Shown here piece after piece: positions 48,809 through 57,762 of a DNA stretch of 64,000 nt (position 1 is its first letter; each line of letters opens with the position of its first letter). A model generated the notes under the pieces. The model worked only from the letters and a program-made list of their open reading frames with translations, was not told the DNA's origin and ran no database searches. Made by a program: the position numbers and the translations under genes. This stretch comes from an uncultured Paraburkholderia sp. (lineage in GTDB: Bacteria > Pseudomonadota > Gammaproteobacteria > Burkholderiales > Burkholderiaceae): assembly GCA_940746715.1 (NCBI GenBank), contig CALNWN010000002.1, positions 434,001 to 498,000 of the forward strand. Reading direction: 5' to 3'.

Positions 48809-50238
48809 TTAACGCCGGCGCGCCTCGCGCGCCGGCAAGCCGGGCAACGCCCTGTCCGCTGCCGAACCGGCACGGGCAGGCGCACAGTGAAGGTGGTGTG
48901 CGTGCCGCGCACCGACGTGCATTCGATACTGCCGCCGAGCAGCTCCGTCGCGCGGCGGCAAAAGGCGAGGCCCATGCCGGCGCCGCTGCCGTGGCGCTTG
49001 GTCGAAAAAAACGCGTCAAAAATGTGCGGCAAGACGTCCGGCGCGATGCCGGGTCCGGTGTCGCGAAATTGCAGCACGCAGAAGCCCTGGTCCTCCAGCG
49101 CGCTGATCGCGATGTGCCCTTCGCCGCTCACGTGAATCGCATGCAGCGCGTTTTTCAGCAGATTGAAGAGCACGAACACGACTACCGTGTCGGAGCCGGA
49201 AAAGCGCAGCGTCGGGTCGATCGGCGAGACCGTGATGCGCTCCCGTTCGCCTGCGCGAAACGGGTAACGCTCCAGCGCGGAGGTCACGCACTGCTGCACA
49301 GCATGCGCGCTGAAACGGCTGCGGTCCAGCCGGTCGAGCGTGAAGGAAGCCAGCGCCATTTCGACCATTGCGCTCGTGCCCGATACTTCGCGCCGGATTG
49401 CCGTGGCAAGCTGGCTGATGCGCTCGGACTGCTCCGAATGTTCATGGTCGTCGTACAGGCCGTGCGCGACGGCGAGCCGATAGCCTTTGAACACATGACT
49501 CCAGACGCTGGCAATCTCGTCCGCGTGCATGCCGATGGTGGCGAGCGGCGTCGCGATTTCGTGCGCAATGGTGGCCGCCAGCGCATAGGGATGAATCAGG
49601 TGATAGCGAACAATCGTGATGGCGAGCAGCCCCAGGCTCAACGCGATGAACAGCACGCCGGGCAGATAAAACGGATAGCCGTAGTTGACCGCGTAGTCGA
49701 CGGCTGCGAAAGAATACAGGCCCAGCGCCGCGAGACACAGATCGAGACGCCGCCGCGCCTCACCGCCCGCCTGTTTGCGCGCGCCGAGCAGAAGCTGCGC
49801 GCTGCGCGCCGCGAGCAACACCGTCTGCAGCACATGCAACGGATGCAGCGGACCGGCGACCGGATAGTAGCCGAAGAAAAAACGCTGATAGCCCGACACC
49901 ACTTTATTGCCGGGCAACAGGACCGCCAGCACGACGCACAATCCATACGAGGCCAGCAACACCGGCCGCTCGCACCGCCGCGCCGCCACCTCCGTGACGA
50001 AGTGGTAGAAGGTAGTGGGAAGAAACAGAATGAACAGATAACCGACGCGAACCAGCAAGGCCGCGATCTGCGGATCTTTGGTCTGGAACAGCAGGGTCCA
50101 CGTGCCCTGCCATGCGAAGGTGGCCGAGCACATCAAAAGGAATGGCGCCGAGAGCCGCGTCAGCCCTTGCGTGATGACGACATAGAGGCCGAACACGACG
50201 AACATGGCCGACACGAAGGCGGTAGGAATGGCGTACAT
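48809..50238 (-). CDS. Sensor histidine kinase, CqsS/LqsS/PhcS-like
   Basis: From ATG 50238 about eight hydrophobic helices (for example SAMFVVFGLYVVITQ and AALLVRVGYLFILFLPTTFY) lead to the H-box ATIAHEIATPLATIGMHADE and to ATPase motifs VVFVLFNLLKNALHAI (N box), DTGPGIAPDVLPHIFDAFFS (G1/F) and GSGAGMGLAFCRRATELLGG (G2). The kinase core closely follows CqsS, the Vibrio autoinducer kinase. The 3' end is uncertain: the frame runs on without stop to 48496 across the thioesterase gene on the other strand; a one-base shift near 48865 gives a natural end (LPGLPAREARRR) at 48809, so a terminal frameshift is likely. Partner regulator lies directly upstream. Confidence 0.75.
48814..48836. terminator. 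GC-rich hairpin between convergent thioesterase and kinase genes
   Basis: GCCGGCGCG, loop CCTCG, CGCGCCGGC, a 9-bp perfect stem at the shared 3' end of two convergent genes. No T-tract on either side. Confidence 0.4.
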
Positions 50239-50261
50239 GTAGCTCGACGTGCCGGCAGGCG

Positions 50262-51233
50262 TTAGCGCGCCCGGTTGCTCCGCCAATGCGCGTAGGTCAG
50301 CGGCTTGATGCCGGCCTCGGCCACTTCCGGCGACTCGATCGGACTCCAGCAGTAGAACGCGTCGCCCCAGCCGGGAATGGGCTGAGGCTTGAGCATTCTG
50401 AACTCGAGATTGGATCGATACGCGAGATGCTGCCAGAAGAGCGGCATGACTTCGCGCACCGCCATCTGCTTCAGTAACTCGGCGGGGCCGCTTTCGTCCG
50501 CGACGATTTCGCCTTGCGCGATCCAGTCGTGCTCGGCCCACGCGACGAACACGCTCGCCCTGCCCTCGCGGTCGAACATGAGAATCGCATTCTGCTCGGG
50601 ACGCCAGTAGTACTCGAGAATGCCCTTCTCTTTCACCAGCTCGTCGATCACTTTGCGCGTGCGCGGATCGCAATAGGTGATGCCGTTCTCGCCGAGCGCG
50701 AGCCAGCCCGCCTCGGAACAGTGGCGGCTCTTTGCGTCCTTCAGGAAGTGAACCAGCCGGTTCGCCGAATCGGCGTCGGTCTTGCGCAGATACAGGTCGA
50801 CAATGCCCGCGTTGAATGCCTTGACCGCGACGGTTTCGTCGGCGACGCCCGTTAGCAGAATTTTCGCGCAATGCAGGTTGGAGATGGACGACAGAAACTC
50901 GACGCCGCTCACGCCCGGCATGTCGTAATCGACTACGACAGCGGCCACTTCGGCGAAACGCGCATCGCGCGCCAGCACGTCGCGCTGTGGCGATGTTTCG
51001 ACGAAGCGCTCGAATCCCGTCTCGCTCAGGCACGCGGCAGCCGGCGCGAACTCCAGCGAATTCTCGCGCGCGTGCTGACGGATGAAGGCGAGCGCCGTTT
51101 GCGGACGCGAAAAAAACAGATTGGTGGAAACGTCCGGAAAGAAACGGCGCAGCGCGTCGAGATAGTTGTCGTTGTCGTCGACGAAAACAACCGTGGTCGG
51201 ATAGGAGACGGGTGGTCGAATAAACTTGTTCAT
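50262..51233 (-). CDS. Response regulator with an unassigned C-terminal output domain
   Basis: An intact 323-residue protein from ATG 51233. The receiver has the acidic pair in VVFVDDNDNYLDALRRFF, the phospho-acceptor Asp in AVVVDYDMPGVSGVEFL, the Thr in AKILLTGVAD and the Lys in LYLRK. The receiver carries an insertion of about 45 residues between helix 1 and the acceptor strand. The last 150 residues (GITYCDPRTRKVIDELVKEK; EYYWRPEQNAILMFDREGR; FYCWSPIESPEVAEAG) match no DNA-binding or enzymatic domain I know. It lies 23 bp upstream of the kinase, so the pair is one operon, recalling PhcQ/LqsR-type regulators of quorum systems. Confidence 0.75.
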   Translation of the reverse strand: MNKFIRPPVSYPTTVVFVDDNDNYLDALRRFFPDVSTNLFFSRPQTALAFIRQHARENSLEFAPAAACLSETGFERFVETSPQRDVLARDARFAEVAAVVVDYDMPGVSGVEFLSSISNLHCAKILLTGVADETVAVKAFNAGIVDLYLRKTDADSANRLVHFLKDAKSRHCSEAGWLALGENGITYCDPRTRKVIDELVKEKGILEYYWRPEQNAILMFDREGRASVFVAWAEHDWIAQGEIVADESGPAELLKQMAVREVMPLFWQHLAYRSNLEFRMLKPQPIPGWGDAFYCWSPIESPEVAEAGIKPLTYAHWRSNRAR

Positions 51234-51547
51234 ATTTTCACGTGGTTCGTCGTGCCGCCGCAGCGGATCACCGTGACAGGCTCGCCGGTCGCCGCACTCG
51301 CTCACGTGGAACATGCCGGCGCGCCGCCACCTGCGTACACGCCGGTCTTTCTATCGCTGTTGCCGGACCGGTTCCCGTTGATCCGTATAGTACAGGGCTC
51401 TTGGCTTCAACAGTACAAAGTTACGCGCGTTTAAGGCAGCGTATGCCGCCTGAATAAAGCGAATAAGCGATACGGATAGAAACACGGGTAAGGGATGCGG
51501 CGGCCGCCCGCTCGTGGGGCAGCCGCGCGATGCCGCGACGGCGCCGA
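51234..51547. other. Intergenic region upstream of the response regulator operon
   Basis: 314 bp between the regulator start and the 3' end of the HAD gene. No gene or clear hairpin with T-tract is seen; a small imperfect inverted repeat (AGGCAGC and GCCGCCT) lies near 51432-51449. The operon promoter should lie here. Confidence 0.4.
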
Positions 51548-52222
51548 TTACGGCCGCGCGGCCACTTCGTCCAGATGATCGAGCAGCGCCGCCGGGTCGT
51601 CGTAGACCCGGAGCGCGCCAGCGCGCTCCGGCTCTTCCGTGCCGTAGCCGCCCGACAGCAAGCCCACGCCGAGCGCGCGGCAGCGCCGCGCCGCGAGCAT
51701 GTCCCAGATGCTGTCGCCGACCACGACCGAATGCTCGATCTCCACGCCGAGGCGTTCGGCTGCCGCAATGAAGAGATCAGGGTCGGGCTTTGCGTATTTG
51801 ACATCGTCGCGCGTGACGACGACCGCTTTCGACGGATCGACGCCGAGCGCCTCCAGATTGACCACCGCGGTTTCCATGCGGCCGCTGGTGGCGACAGCCC
51901 ACGGCGTGCCGGCTTGCGTGAGCGCGTCGAGCAACTCGCGCGCGCCCGGCAGCGGATATACTTGCGCGCGCAACCTTTTATACGCCGCCGCATGCGCGTG
52001 ACGAAGACGCTCGCCGCGCTCGGCGCTGATGTCGCCGTGCGTCTCGCGCAAAAGCTGGTTCGTGAAGAGGCCGCCGCTCATGCCGATTTTTCGATGGATC
52101 CGCCACACCGATAGCGAAATGCCTTCGCTGTCGAGCGCTTCTTTCCAGGCCAGCACGTGTTGATAGACGCTGTCGGCGAGCGTGCCGTCGAGATCGAACA
52201 GAAATGAGGTCTGGATACGCAT
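51548..52222 (-). CDS. HAD-family phosphatase
   Basis: An intact 224-residue enzyme from ATG 52222 with AAAGGAG upstream. HAD motif I is SFLFDLDGTLADSVYQHVLA, motif II AVATSGR, motif III Lys in KYAKPDPDLFIAAAERLGVE and motif IV VVGDSIWD. The cap (WRIHRKIGMSGGLFTNQLL) is of the small helical type found in beta-phosphoglucomutase-like and sugar-phosphate phosphatases. Substrate unknown. It lies 58 bp downstream of the DUF2894 gene and could be the last gene of that operon. Confidence 0.8.
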   Translation of the reverse strand: MRIQTSFLFDLDGTLADSVYQHVLAWKEALDSEGISLSVWRIHRKIGMSGGLFTNQLLRETHGDISAERGERLRHAHAAAYKRLRAQVYPLPGARELLDALTQAGTPWAVATSGRMETAVVNLEALGVDPSKAVVVTRDDVKYAKPDPDLFIAAAERLGVEIEHSVVVGDSIWDMLAARRCRALGVGLLSGGYGTEEPERAGALRVYDDPAALLDHLDEVAARP

Positions 52223-52280
52223 GGTGGGCTCCTTTCGATGGCTACGCTCGCCAATATGCCACGTCAAGCGCCGCGAGGCA

Positions 52281-52973
52281 TCAGCGCGCCTTGCCGCGCG
52301 CGCCCTTGCCGGCCGTCGCGGCGCGCGGCGGATCCTTGCTGGCTGGCGCGCCGCCGCCCAATTGCTCGAGCCACGACAGCGCGTCGACATACGACAGAAA
52401 CTGTTTCAGATAGCCCGGCGACAGCTCGCGCATCAGCGAAAGCGAGCGGTACACGAGACTGCTAGAATTGAGCGGACCGGCGTTGCCGGGCGCCGGTTGC
52501 AGCGACTGGCGCACCTGCTGGTCGGTGCGCACGCGCGCCCACGTCTGCCGGAAATAATCGAGCTCCGGGAGTTCGGGATAGGCGGGCTGGCCGGGTTGCG
52601 GGCGCCGTGCTGCGCCTTGCAATTCGCCGACGAGTTGGGCGAGCGCGCTGGGGGGCGAGTCACGCTCGCAGACGGCGCGAGTGGCTGCGGTCGCGGCGCC
52701 TGCGTGGAGCGGGTTGCGGTGCTCGCGGTCCTCGCATTCGCCGCGTTCCATTTCGCGCGCATAGGCTTCGAGCAGCGCGGCAAGCTTCTCGTCCAGCACA
52801 CGACGTGCCTCGCCGCTATGCTCGGCGGCGCGCCGCTCCAACGCGTCGATGAAACGAAACCACAGCGGGTCCACAAGGTCGGCGCCGCGCGCCCGCCAGC
52901 CGTCGAGGATCGCGCGCGGCGTCTGCGGCGTGCCCGCCGGCTCTGACACGTGATGGCTCGCGCGATTACTCAC
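52281..52973 (-). CDS. DUF2894 protein, fourth gene of the DUF3348/DUF802/OmpA/DUF2894 cluster
   Basis: An intact 230-residue protein. The GTG at 52973 is taken as start because it overlaps the true end of the OmpA-like gene. The N-terminal half is charged and helical (FRFIDALERRAAEHSGEARR); the conserved C-terminal half reads ELDYFRQTWARVRTDQQVRQ, then SSLVYRSLSLMRELSPGYLK and FLSYVDALSWLEQL, the DUF2894 hallmark. It ends in a basic Lys/Arg tail. Function unknown; consistent linkage to an OmpA-type and a MotA-type protein suggests an accessory subunit of that envelope complex. Confidence 0.8.
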   Translation of the reverse strand: MSNRASHHVSEPAGTPQTPRAILDGWRARGADLVDPLWFRFIDALERRAAEHSGEARRVLDEKLAALLEAYAREMERGECEDREHRNPLHAGAATAATRAVCERDSPPSALAQLVGELQGAARRPQPGQPAYPELPELDYFRQTWARVRTDQQVRQSLQPAPGNAGPLNSSSLVYRSLSLMRELSPGYLKQFLSYVDALSWLEQLGGGAPASKDPPRAATAGKGARGKAR

Positions 52974-53620
52974 GAGACTTTCCTGCTGCCGCGGCAAGCC
53001 GCGGAACCGGCGCGATCTCCACGCGGCGGTTGCGCGCGCGCCCTTGTTCGTCGGCATTCGAACTGACCGGCTGGCCTGAGCCGAAGGCCGCCGCGAACAC
53101 CGACGACGCGGGCACGCCCGCGTCGATCAGCGCGCGTCACCGTCAGCGCGCGCTGCGCCGACAGTTCCCAGTTGTCCGCGAAACGGCGGTTGCCTTCGCG
53201 CAGCCGCTGGTCGTCAGTGAAGCCGCTCACCATCAGCAGCTGGTCGTTCGCGCGCAGATAGGCGGACAAGGGCCTCGCAAGACTCTTCAGCAGATCGCGC
53301 CCTTGCGGCTGCAACTGGTCGGAGTTCAGCGCGAACAGCACATTGCCGCTGATGCCGATGCGTCCGTTGACGAGCGTCACGCGGCCGGCCGCGAGCGGGC
53401 CGGCGAGCGCCTCTTCGAGCGTCTTGCGGCGCTGCGTTTCGAGCTGGCGCTGTTTGACCTCCTGCTCCAGCTTGTTTGACAGTTCGAGCTGCACGCCGAT
53501 CACGGCGACCAGAATCAGCATGAACGCGCCGAGCAGCACGGACATCAGGTCGCCGAATGCCGCCCAGATCGGCGTGCCGGGCTCCACGCCGCCGTCGATG
53601 TCTTCGCTCATCCCGCTCAT
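52966..53620 (-). pseudogene. OmpA/MotB-like peptidoglycan-binding protein, frameshifted
   Basis: ATG 53620 overlaps the upstream stop (ATGA). The N-terminus IWAAFGDLMSVLLGAFMLIL has a single membrane helix with an Asp at its edge, as in MotB and ZorB, followed by a coiled coil and an OmpA-like domain (GNVLFALNSDQLQPQGRDLL; VSGFTDDQRLREGNRRFADN; LSAQRALTVTR). At 53130-53136 a GCGCGC tract has lost two bases; the end (ALIDAGVPASSVFAAAFGSG and GRARNRRVEIAPVPR) lies in another frame to TAA 52966-52968. Only the last 55 residues are affected, but these include the RNRRVEI motif needed for peptidoglycan binding. Confidence 0.8.
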
Positions 53621-54792
53621 GCCGCCTCGACTCCATCTGCGGTGCGCTCGGCCGCGAGCCGCTGCAGATCTTCGACGATCTGCTTCTGCGACATCACGCT
53701 CAGGTCGACCACCTCGCGCGCCTGCGCGACGTAGTAGGCGAGCTGTTCGTCACTGCGCGCGAGCGACTTGTCGAGCGCCGCTTCGATTCGTTCCAGATGC
53801 GCGACGAGCTTGTCGTTCGATTCGCCGAACATCTGCACGGCCGCGCCGAAGGCCTCGCTGAGGCTCGCCACCTCGACGGCGCCGCCCGTGATCTGCGCGG
53901 CAATCGTGCCGATCTTCTCCGCCTCGGCCTCGACCTTCTCGCTGAAGCGGGTGCCGACACGGTCGAGCAGATCCGCCGACGTCGCGACGAGCGCGTACAC
54001 GGCCGTGCGCTGTTCCGTCGATGCATGGTTGACCGCGTCGAGCAGCGTTTCCAGCGTTTCGAGCAGGCGGCTGCGCTCCTCGAGCATTGCGGTGTCGCGC
54101 ACCATGCTGTCCGAGAGCTTCTGACGCAATTCGGCGACCACTTCGGCCGCGGCCTTCGGCGCCTCGGACGCCGCCTGCACGAGCCGCGAAATTTCAGCGA
54201 TGGTTTCGCTCGCGTGCGTCTGGGTCTGAGCGGAGATATCGCGCGCGGTCTGCTCGAGGGTGTCGCAAATCTGCTGCTGACGGCTCGCCGTGTGCTCGCC
54301 CGCCTGCTGCCATTTTTCGCTGAGGGCAGCGGCCATCGAGTCGAGTTTCGCGGTCCAGGCCGCGAGGCGCTCGTCGTTGTGCGCGCCGGCTTGCTGCCAT
54401 TCTTTGCCGAGCGCCGTTGCCAGCGAGTCGAGCTTGGCGGTCCACGCCGCCAACTGCTGTTCGTTGTTTTCGCCCGCTTTCTGCCATGTCTCGCCGAGCG
54501 AACTGGCCAGCGCATCCAGCTTGGCGGTCTAGGCCGTGAGTCGCGCTTCGTTGTGCTCCCCCGCCTGCTGCCACTCCTTGCCGAGCGTGGCCGCGATCGA
54601 CTCCAGCTTCGCCGTCCACGCCGCTAACCGCTCTTCGTCTCGCGACGCAACGGCGGTCTGCAAGTCCGCGTGCGACTGGCCGACGGTCCGCAGCAACGAC
54701 GCCGAGTGCGCCTCGAACGCCGCGGCTGTCGCCGCCAGGGTCTTTTCGTGCCGTGCGGACAGCAGGCCGAGCATGGCGGAACTCGCGAGTAC
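53617..54792 (-). pseudogene. DUF802 (MotA/ZorA-like) protein: membrane part deleted, amber codon in tail
   Basis: Only the cytoplasmic tail remains. The frame begins at the fusion junction with SSAMLGLLSARHEKTLAATA, which I recognise as the end of the last membrane helix of DUF802 proteins; members carry a MotA/TolQ/ExbB-like block before it, absent here. A Trp-containing 29-residue repeat occurs four times, the second copy interrupted by TAG (54529-54531), followed by a long MCP-like coiled coil (DTLEQTARDISAQTQTHASE; EEVVDL-type helices) to 53617. Such long tails are the hallmark of ZorA-like stators. Deletion of the upstream part fused this gene to the end of the DUF3348 gene. Confidence 0.7.
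54280..54627 (-). repeat. Four tandem 87-bp (29-residue) repeats in the DUF802 tail
   Basis: Copies lie at 54541-54627, 54454-54540, 54367-54453 and 54280-54366. The consensus is LAAWTAKLDSxAxALGKEWQ followed by QAGEHNEAR-like residues. Period 29 is compatible with a coiled coil or helical rod; copy 2 carries the amber codon at its conserved Trp. Confidence 0.9.
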
Positions 54793-55531
54793 GAAGGGCG
54801 GCGAGCAACCCTTCGACCGGTTGTAAACGAACATCCAGCTCGGCCAGCAGCACGCTCAGCATGTCCTTGCGGAATACGTCGAGCCAGAGGCCGGACGCAG
54901 CAGGGTCGACTGCAGCAGCGGAAGCGCGCTCGTCCGCCGCGGGCGCCGCGGCTTCCGCCTGCTGCGCCGCGTCGCGCAGCCGCTCGAAGTGGCCGGCCAG
55001 CAGCGCCGGCAGGCTGGCCAGGAGGCTCCGTTCGCGTTCGGCGAGCGCGCGTTCCATGACGGCGTCCAGCACGGCGAGACGGCCCATCGCCGGCGTCTTT
55101 GCCGCGAGCAGCGCGCGCAGCCGGCCGCGCAGATTGCCGACAGCCGTTTCCATCGATTGCTGCATGGCCTGATAGCGCTGGCGAAACAGCACGTAGTCCA
55201 CCGGCGCGGCGGGCGGCTCCCTATACGCGGGACCGCGGCGCTTTGGTGTCGCGAACGCGCTGTCGCCGGTAATCGTATTGACGAGCGACGCCCGCACGCG
55301 CGCGCATTCGGCCTCTTCCGCGCTGCCGAAGGTCCGCGCGCCCGCGGGCACGGCAGGCGCTGCGCCCGTGAGCGCCGACGACAGCGCGATCGCGTCCGTC
55401 CAGCCGAGCCATTGGCTCAGCCGGTCGGACAGCGACTGCCGGGGTTGGGAAACGTCGACATCGGCGAAACGCGCCAGCAGGCGAACGAGCGCGGGGCCGC
55501 TGAGAGCTGTGCGCTGAGGGGCTTGCAACAT
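54793..55531 (-). pseudogene. DUF3348 protein, 3' end fused into the DUF802 remnant
   Basis: ATG 55531 starts MLQAPQRTALSGPALVRLLA, then SLSDRLSQWLGWTDAIALSS, the DUF3348 signature, and continues cleanly (YVLFRQRYQAMQQSMETAVG; RSLLASLPALLAGHFERLRD) to AELDVRLQPVEGLLAALR near 54795, where homologues end. The native stop and the first part of the DUF802 gene are deleted, so the frame runs on into out-of-frame DUF802 sequence to 54194. The DUF3348 domain itself looks complete and could still be made with a foreign tail. Function unknown. Confidence 0.75.
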
Positions 55532-55719
55532 ACCACCGGATGCAAAAAAAGTCAGCAGTTTACACGCTGATGCACGCGGCGGCTTCAGTCCCCATAAGAA
55601 CGTCCCGTCGCGCAGACATGGTGGCGCCCGCGAATGAACGTTCTGTTCGCTCGGCCTGTCGCGGCCGCGTGGGGTTTGCGCCGCGCGCTGCTCCATTTCG
55701 GCCGCCCAAGGCTTCCGCT

Positions 55720-56354
55720 TCAGATCGCTCCACGCGGCCGCGGCTGATCCGCATCGACGCAGCACACTAGCGCATCGGCGTCTTCATCCCCGACGCTCAG
55801 ATAGATATGCCCGACCGAGCTGTCGAAATAGAGACTGTCGCCCGGCATCAGCCTGAACGACTTGCCGTTCTCGAAGCGCAGTTCGAGCTTGCCGGCGAGC
55901 AGAAAGACGAACTCCTCGCCCGCGTGCCGAATGTACTCGGGAAAGTCGGACACCGCGCGCGTGGATGTGCGCGCATCGGCATCATGCGTTTGCCGGTCAG
56001 ATTATTCGCGAGCATGCCGTATTCGTAGTTCGGCGTGTCGTACACCGGCTGCTTGCCGGCGGCGGTGAACGATGGCTTCATCGCGCCGGCAGCCGGCTTG
56101 CGGCGCCGGCCGAAGATCGCGTCGAATTCCAGCTCCAGCGAATGCGCGAGCGCCGCGAACTTGTCGTAAGTCAGCGCGATGTCGCCCCGCGCGGCCTTCG
56201 AGATCGTCGAAACGGCAATGCCCGAGCGCTCCGCCAGCGTGAGCCCGCGCGCCTTGCGCGCCTGCCGCAAATGCCCGCCTACCAGCTTGTGATCGAGCGC
56301 GGGCGGCGCTTCTTCCGCGCTCGCCTTGGGTTGTTCCACTACGGCTTTGGCCAT
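55720..56354 (-). pseudogene. XRE-family regulator with C-terminal cupin domain, frameshifted
   Basis: ATG 56354 gives a linker, the helix-turn-helix (LRQARKARGLTLAERSGIAV, then STISKAARGDIALTYDKF) and a basic linker to MMPMRAH near 55965, where the frame changes. The cupin follows in the next frame (DFPEYIRHAGEEFVFLLAG; FRLMPGDSLYFDSSVGHIYL) to 55720. Proteins of this plan sense small ligands and repress adjacent transport genes. It is divergent from the MFS gene across a perfect 24-bp palindrome, its likely operator. Confidence 0.8.
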
Positions 56355-56378
56355 CTCACCTGATTCCGCTTGTCAGAA

Positions 56379-56402
56379 AAATTTCTCGCATGCGAGAAAT
56401 TT
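56379..56402. promoter_or_regulatory. Perfect 24-bp palindromic operator between XRE-cupin and MFS genes
   Basis: AAATTTCTCGCA is followed immediately by its exact reverse complement. It lies 24 bp before the XRE-cupin start. A degenerate second half-site (TTTCTCGTATATGA) follows at 56406-56419, near a possible -10 of the MFS gene. Length, symmetry and position indicate the binding site of the adjacent regulator. Confidence 0.75.
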
Positions 56403-56458
56403 ATTTTTTCTCGTATATGATAACTTACGTCGATTCACCTTCCTGTGGGGCCCGTATC

Positions 56459-57749
56459 GTGTCTACCCTTGCGCTCAGTCAATCCGGCTTGACGAAGACC
56501 CGCGTCATCACTGCCACGACCATCGGCACGGCGCTCGAATTCTACGACTTCACGATCTACAGCTTCTTCGCCATCCAGATCGGGCAGTTGTTCTTTCCGG
56601 GCGCATCGGCCGTGAATCAGTTCCTGCTTTCCATCGGCGTGTTCGGCGTGGGCTTCGTCGTGCGGCCGCTCGGCGGCGTGGTGATCGGTGCCTATGCGGA
56701 CCGCGCGGGGCGCAAGAACGCGATGGTCCTCACCATCATGCTGATGGCGCTCAGTTGCGCGATGATCGCGTGCGCGCCGACCTACGCGGTCGCGGGGCTC
56801 GCCGCGCCACTGATCGTGCTCGTCGCGCGTCTGATACAAGGCTTCGCGGCCGGCGGCGAGTTCGGGCCGGGCACCACGCTGCTCGTCGAATATGCGACCG
56901 ACAGCACGCGCGCCTTCTTCGCGAGCTGGAATTTCGCGGCGACTGCAGCGGGTCTCGTGCTCGGCGCGCTCGTGGCGACGCTTGTCAACGTACTGCTGCC
57001 GAAGCACGCGGTGCTCGAGTGGGGCTGGCGCATTCCGTTCGTGCTCGGCATCGTCGCCGCACCGGCCGGCATGCTGATCCGCCGGCGCCTCGAAGAAACG
57101 CTGACCGAGCGCAAGCCCGGCGAAGCGGCGCCGCGCGGCGCGCTGAAGGCCGCGCTGACCACGCATCTCAAGCTGACGATTCTCGGCACCTTTGCTGAAT
57201 TGGGCGGTTCCGTGTCGGTCTATATCACCGCGTTTTTCCTGCCGAGCCATGCGGTGCGCGCGCTGCATCTGTCGTCGACGTCGGCGGTCATCTCGGGTAT
57301 CGTCAGTTCGCTCGCGCTTTTCGTCGCGGCGCCGCTCGCCGGCATGCTCGCGGGGATCGCTATACCCGCAACGCGTGCTCGTGATTTCGCGCGTCGTGAT
57401 GCTGCTCGTCGTATATCCGGCGTTTGCATTTCTGAGCGTGCATCCGTCGATGACTGCGCTTTGCATCGTGTCCGCGCTGCTCGCCGTGTTCGTATCTGGG
57501 CAGATCGTGCCCGGTGCTGGTGATGATCCCGGAACTGTTCCCGAAGCATGTGCGCGCAACGGGGATTGCATTGACGTATGTGGTCAGCGCATCGTTTTTC
57601 GGCGGCTTCTCGCCGTTTATCGCGAGCTGGCTGGTCGCGCGTATCGGCAATCCGCTTGCGCCGGCCTGTGGTATGTCGCCGCGGCGTGCGCGATTTCACT
57701 CGTGCCGGTAATCTGGCTGAAGGACCGTACCGGCGAAGCACTCGCCTGA
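56459..57749 (+). pseudogene. MFS transporter of the metabolite:H+ symporter (MHS) type, several frameshifts
   Basis: GTG 56459 begins STLALSQSGLTKTRVITATT. The first 8-9 membrane helices are clean, with the MFS loop GAYADRAGRKNAM and the MHS block EFGPGTTLLVEYATDSTRAF. From 57350 on the frame changes at least three times (near 57355, 57515 and 57655); the later helices are still readable (VLVISRVVMLLVVYPAFAF; TYVVSASFFGGFSPFIASWL; YVAAACAISLVPVIWLKD). MHS proteins import organic acids, betaines or similar. It heads an operon with the amidase and FAD oxidoreductase. Confidence 0.85.
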
Positions 57750-57762
57750 CGAAGAGGGCGCA

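Noticed and set aside
18025..54531. Possible amber recoding or suppression, since several genes carry a single in-frame TAG
   Set aside because: TAG is used as the normal stop of intact genes here (DUF899, hupB, liuC, liuD), so it is not a sense codon. A suppressor tRNA cannot be ruled out without the rest of the genome, but is not needed.
30400..54531. Deamination at Dcm-type CCWGG sites as the cause of the stops
   Set aside because: The inferred ancestral contexts of mntH, the DUF802 tail and the 30400 site fit CCAGG/CCTGG, but those at 18025 and 22008 do not, so the idea is not general.
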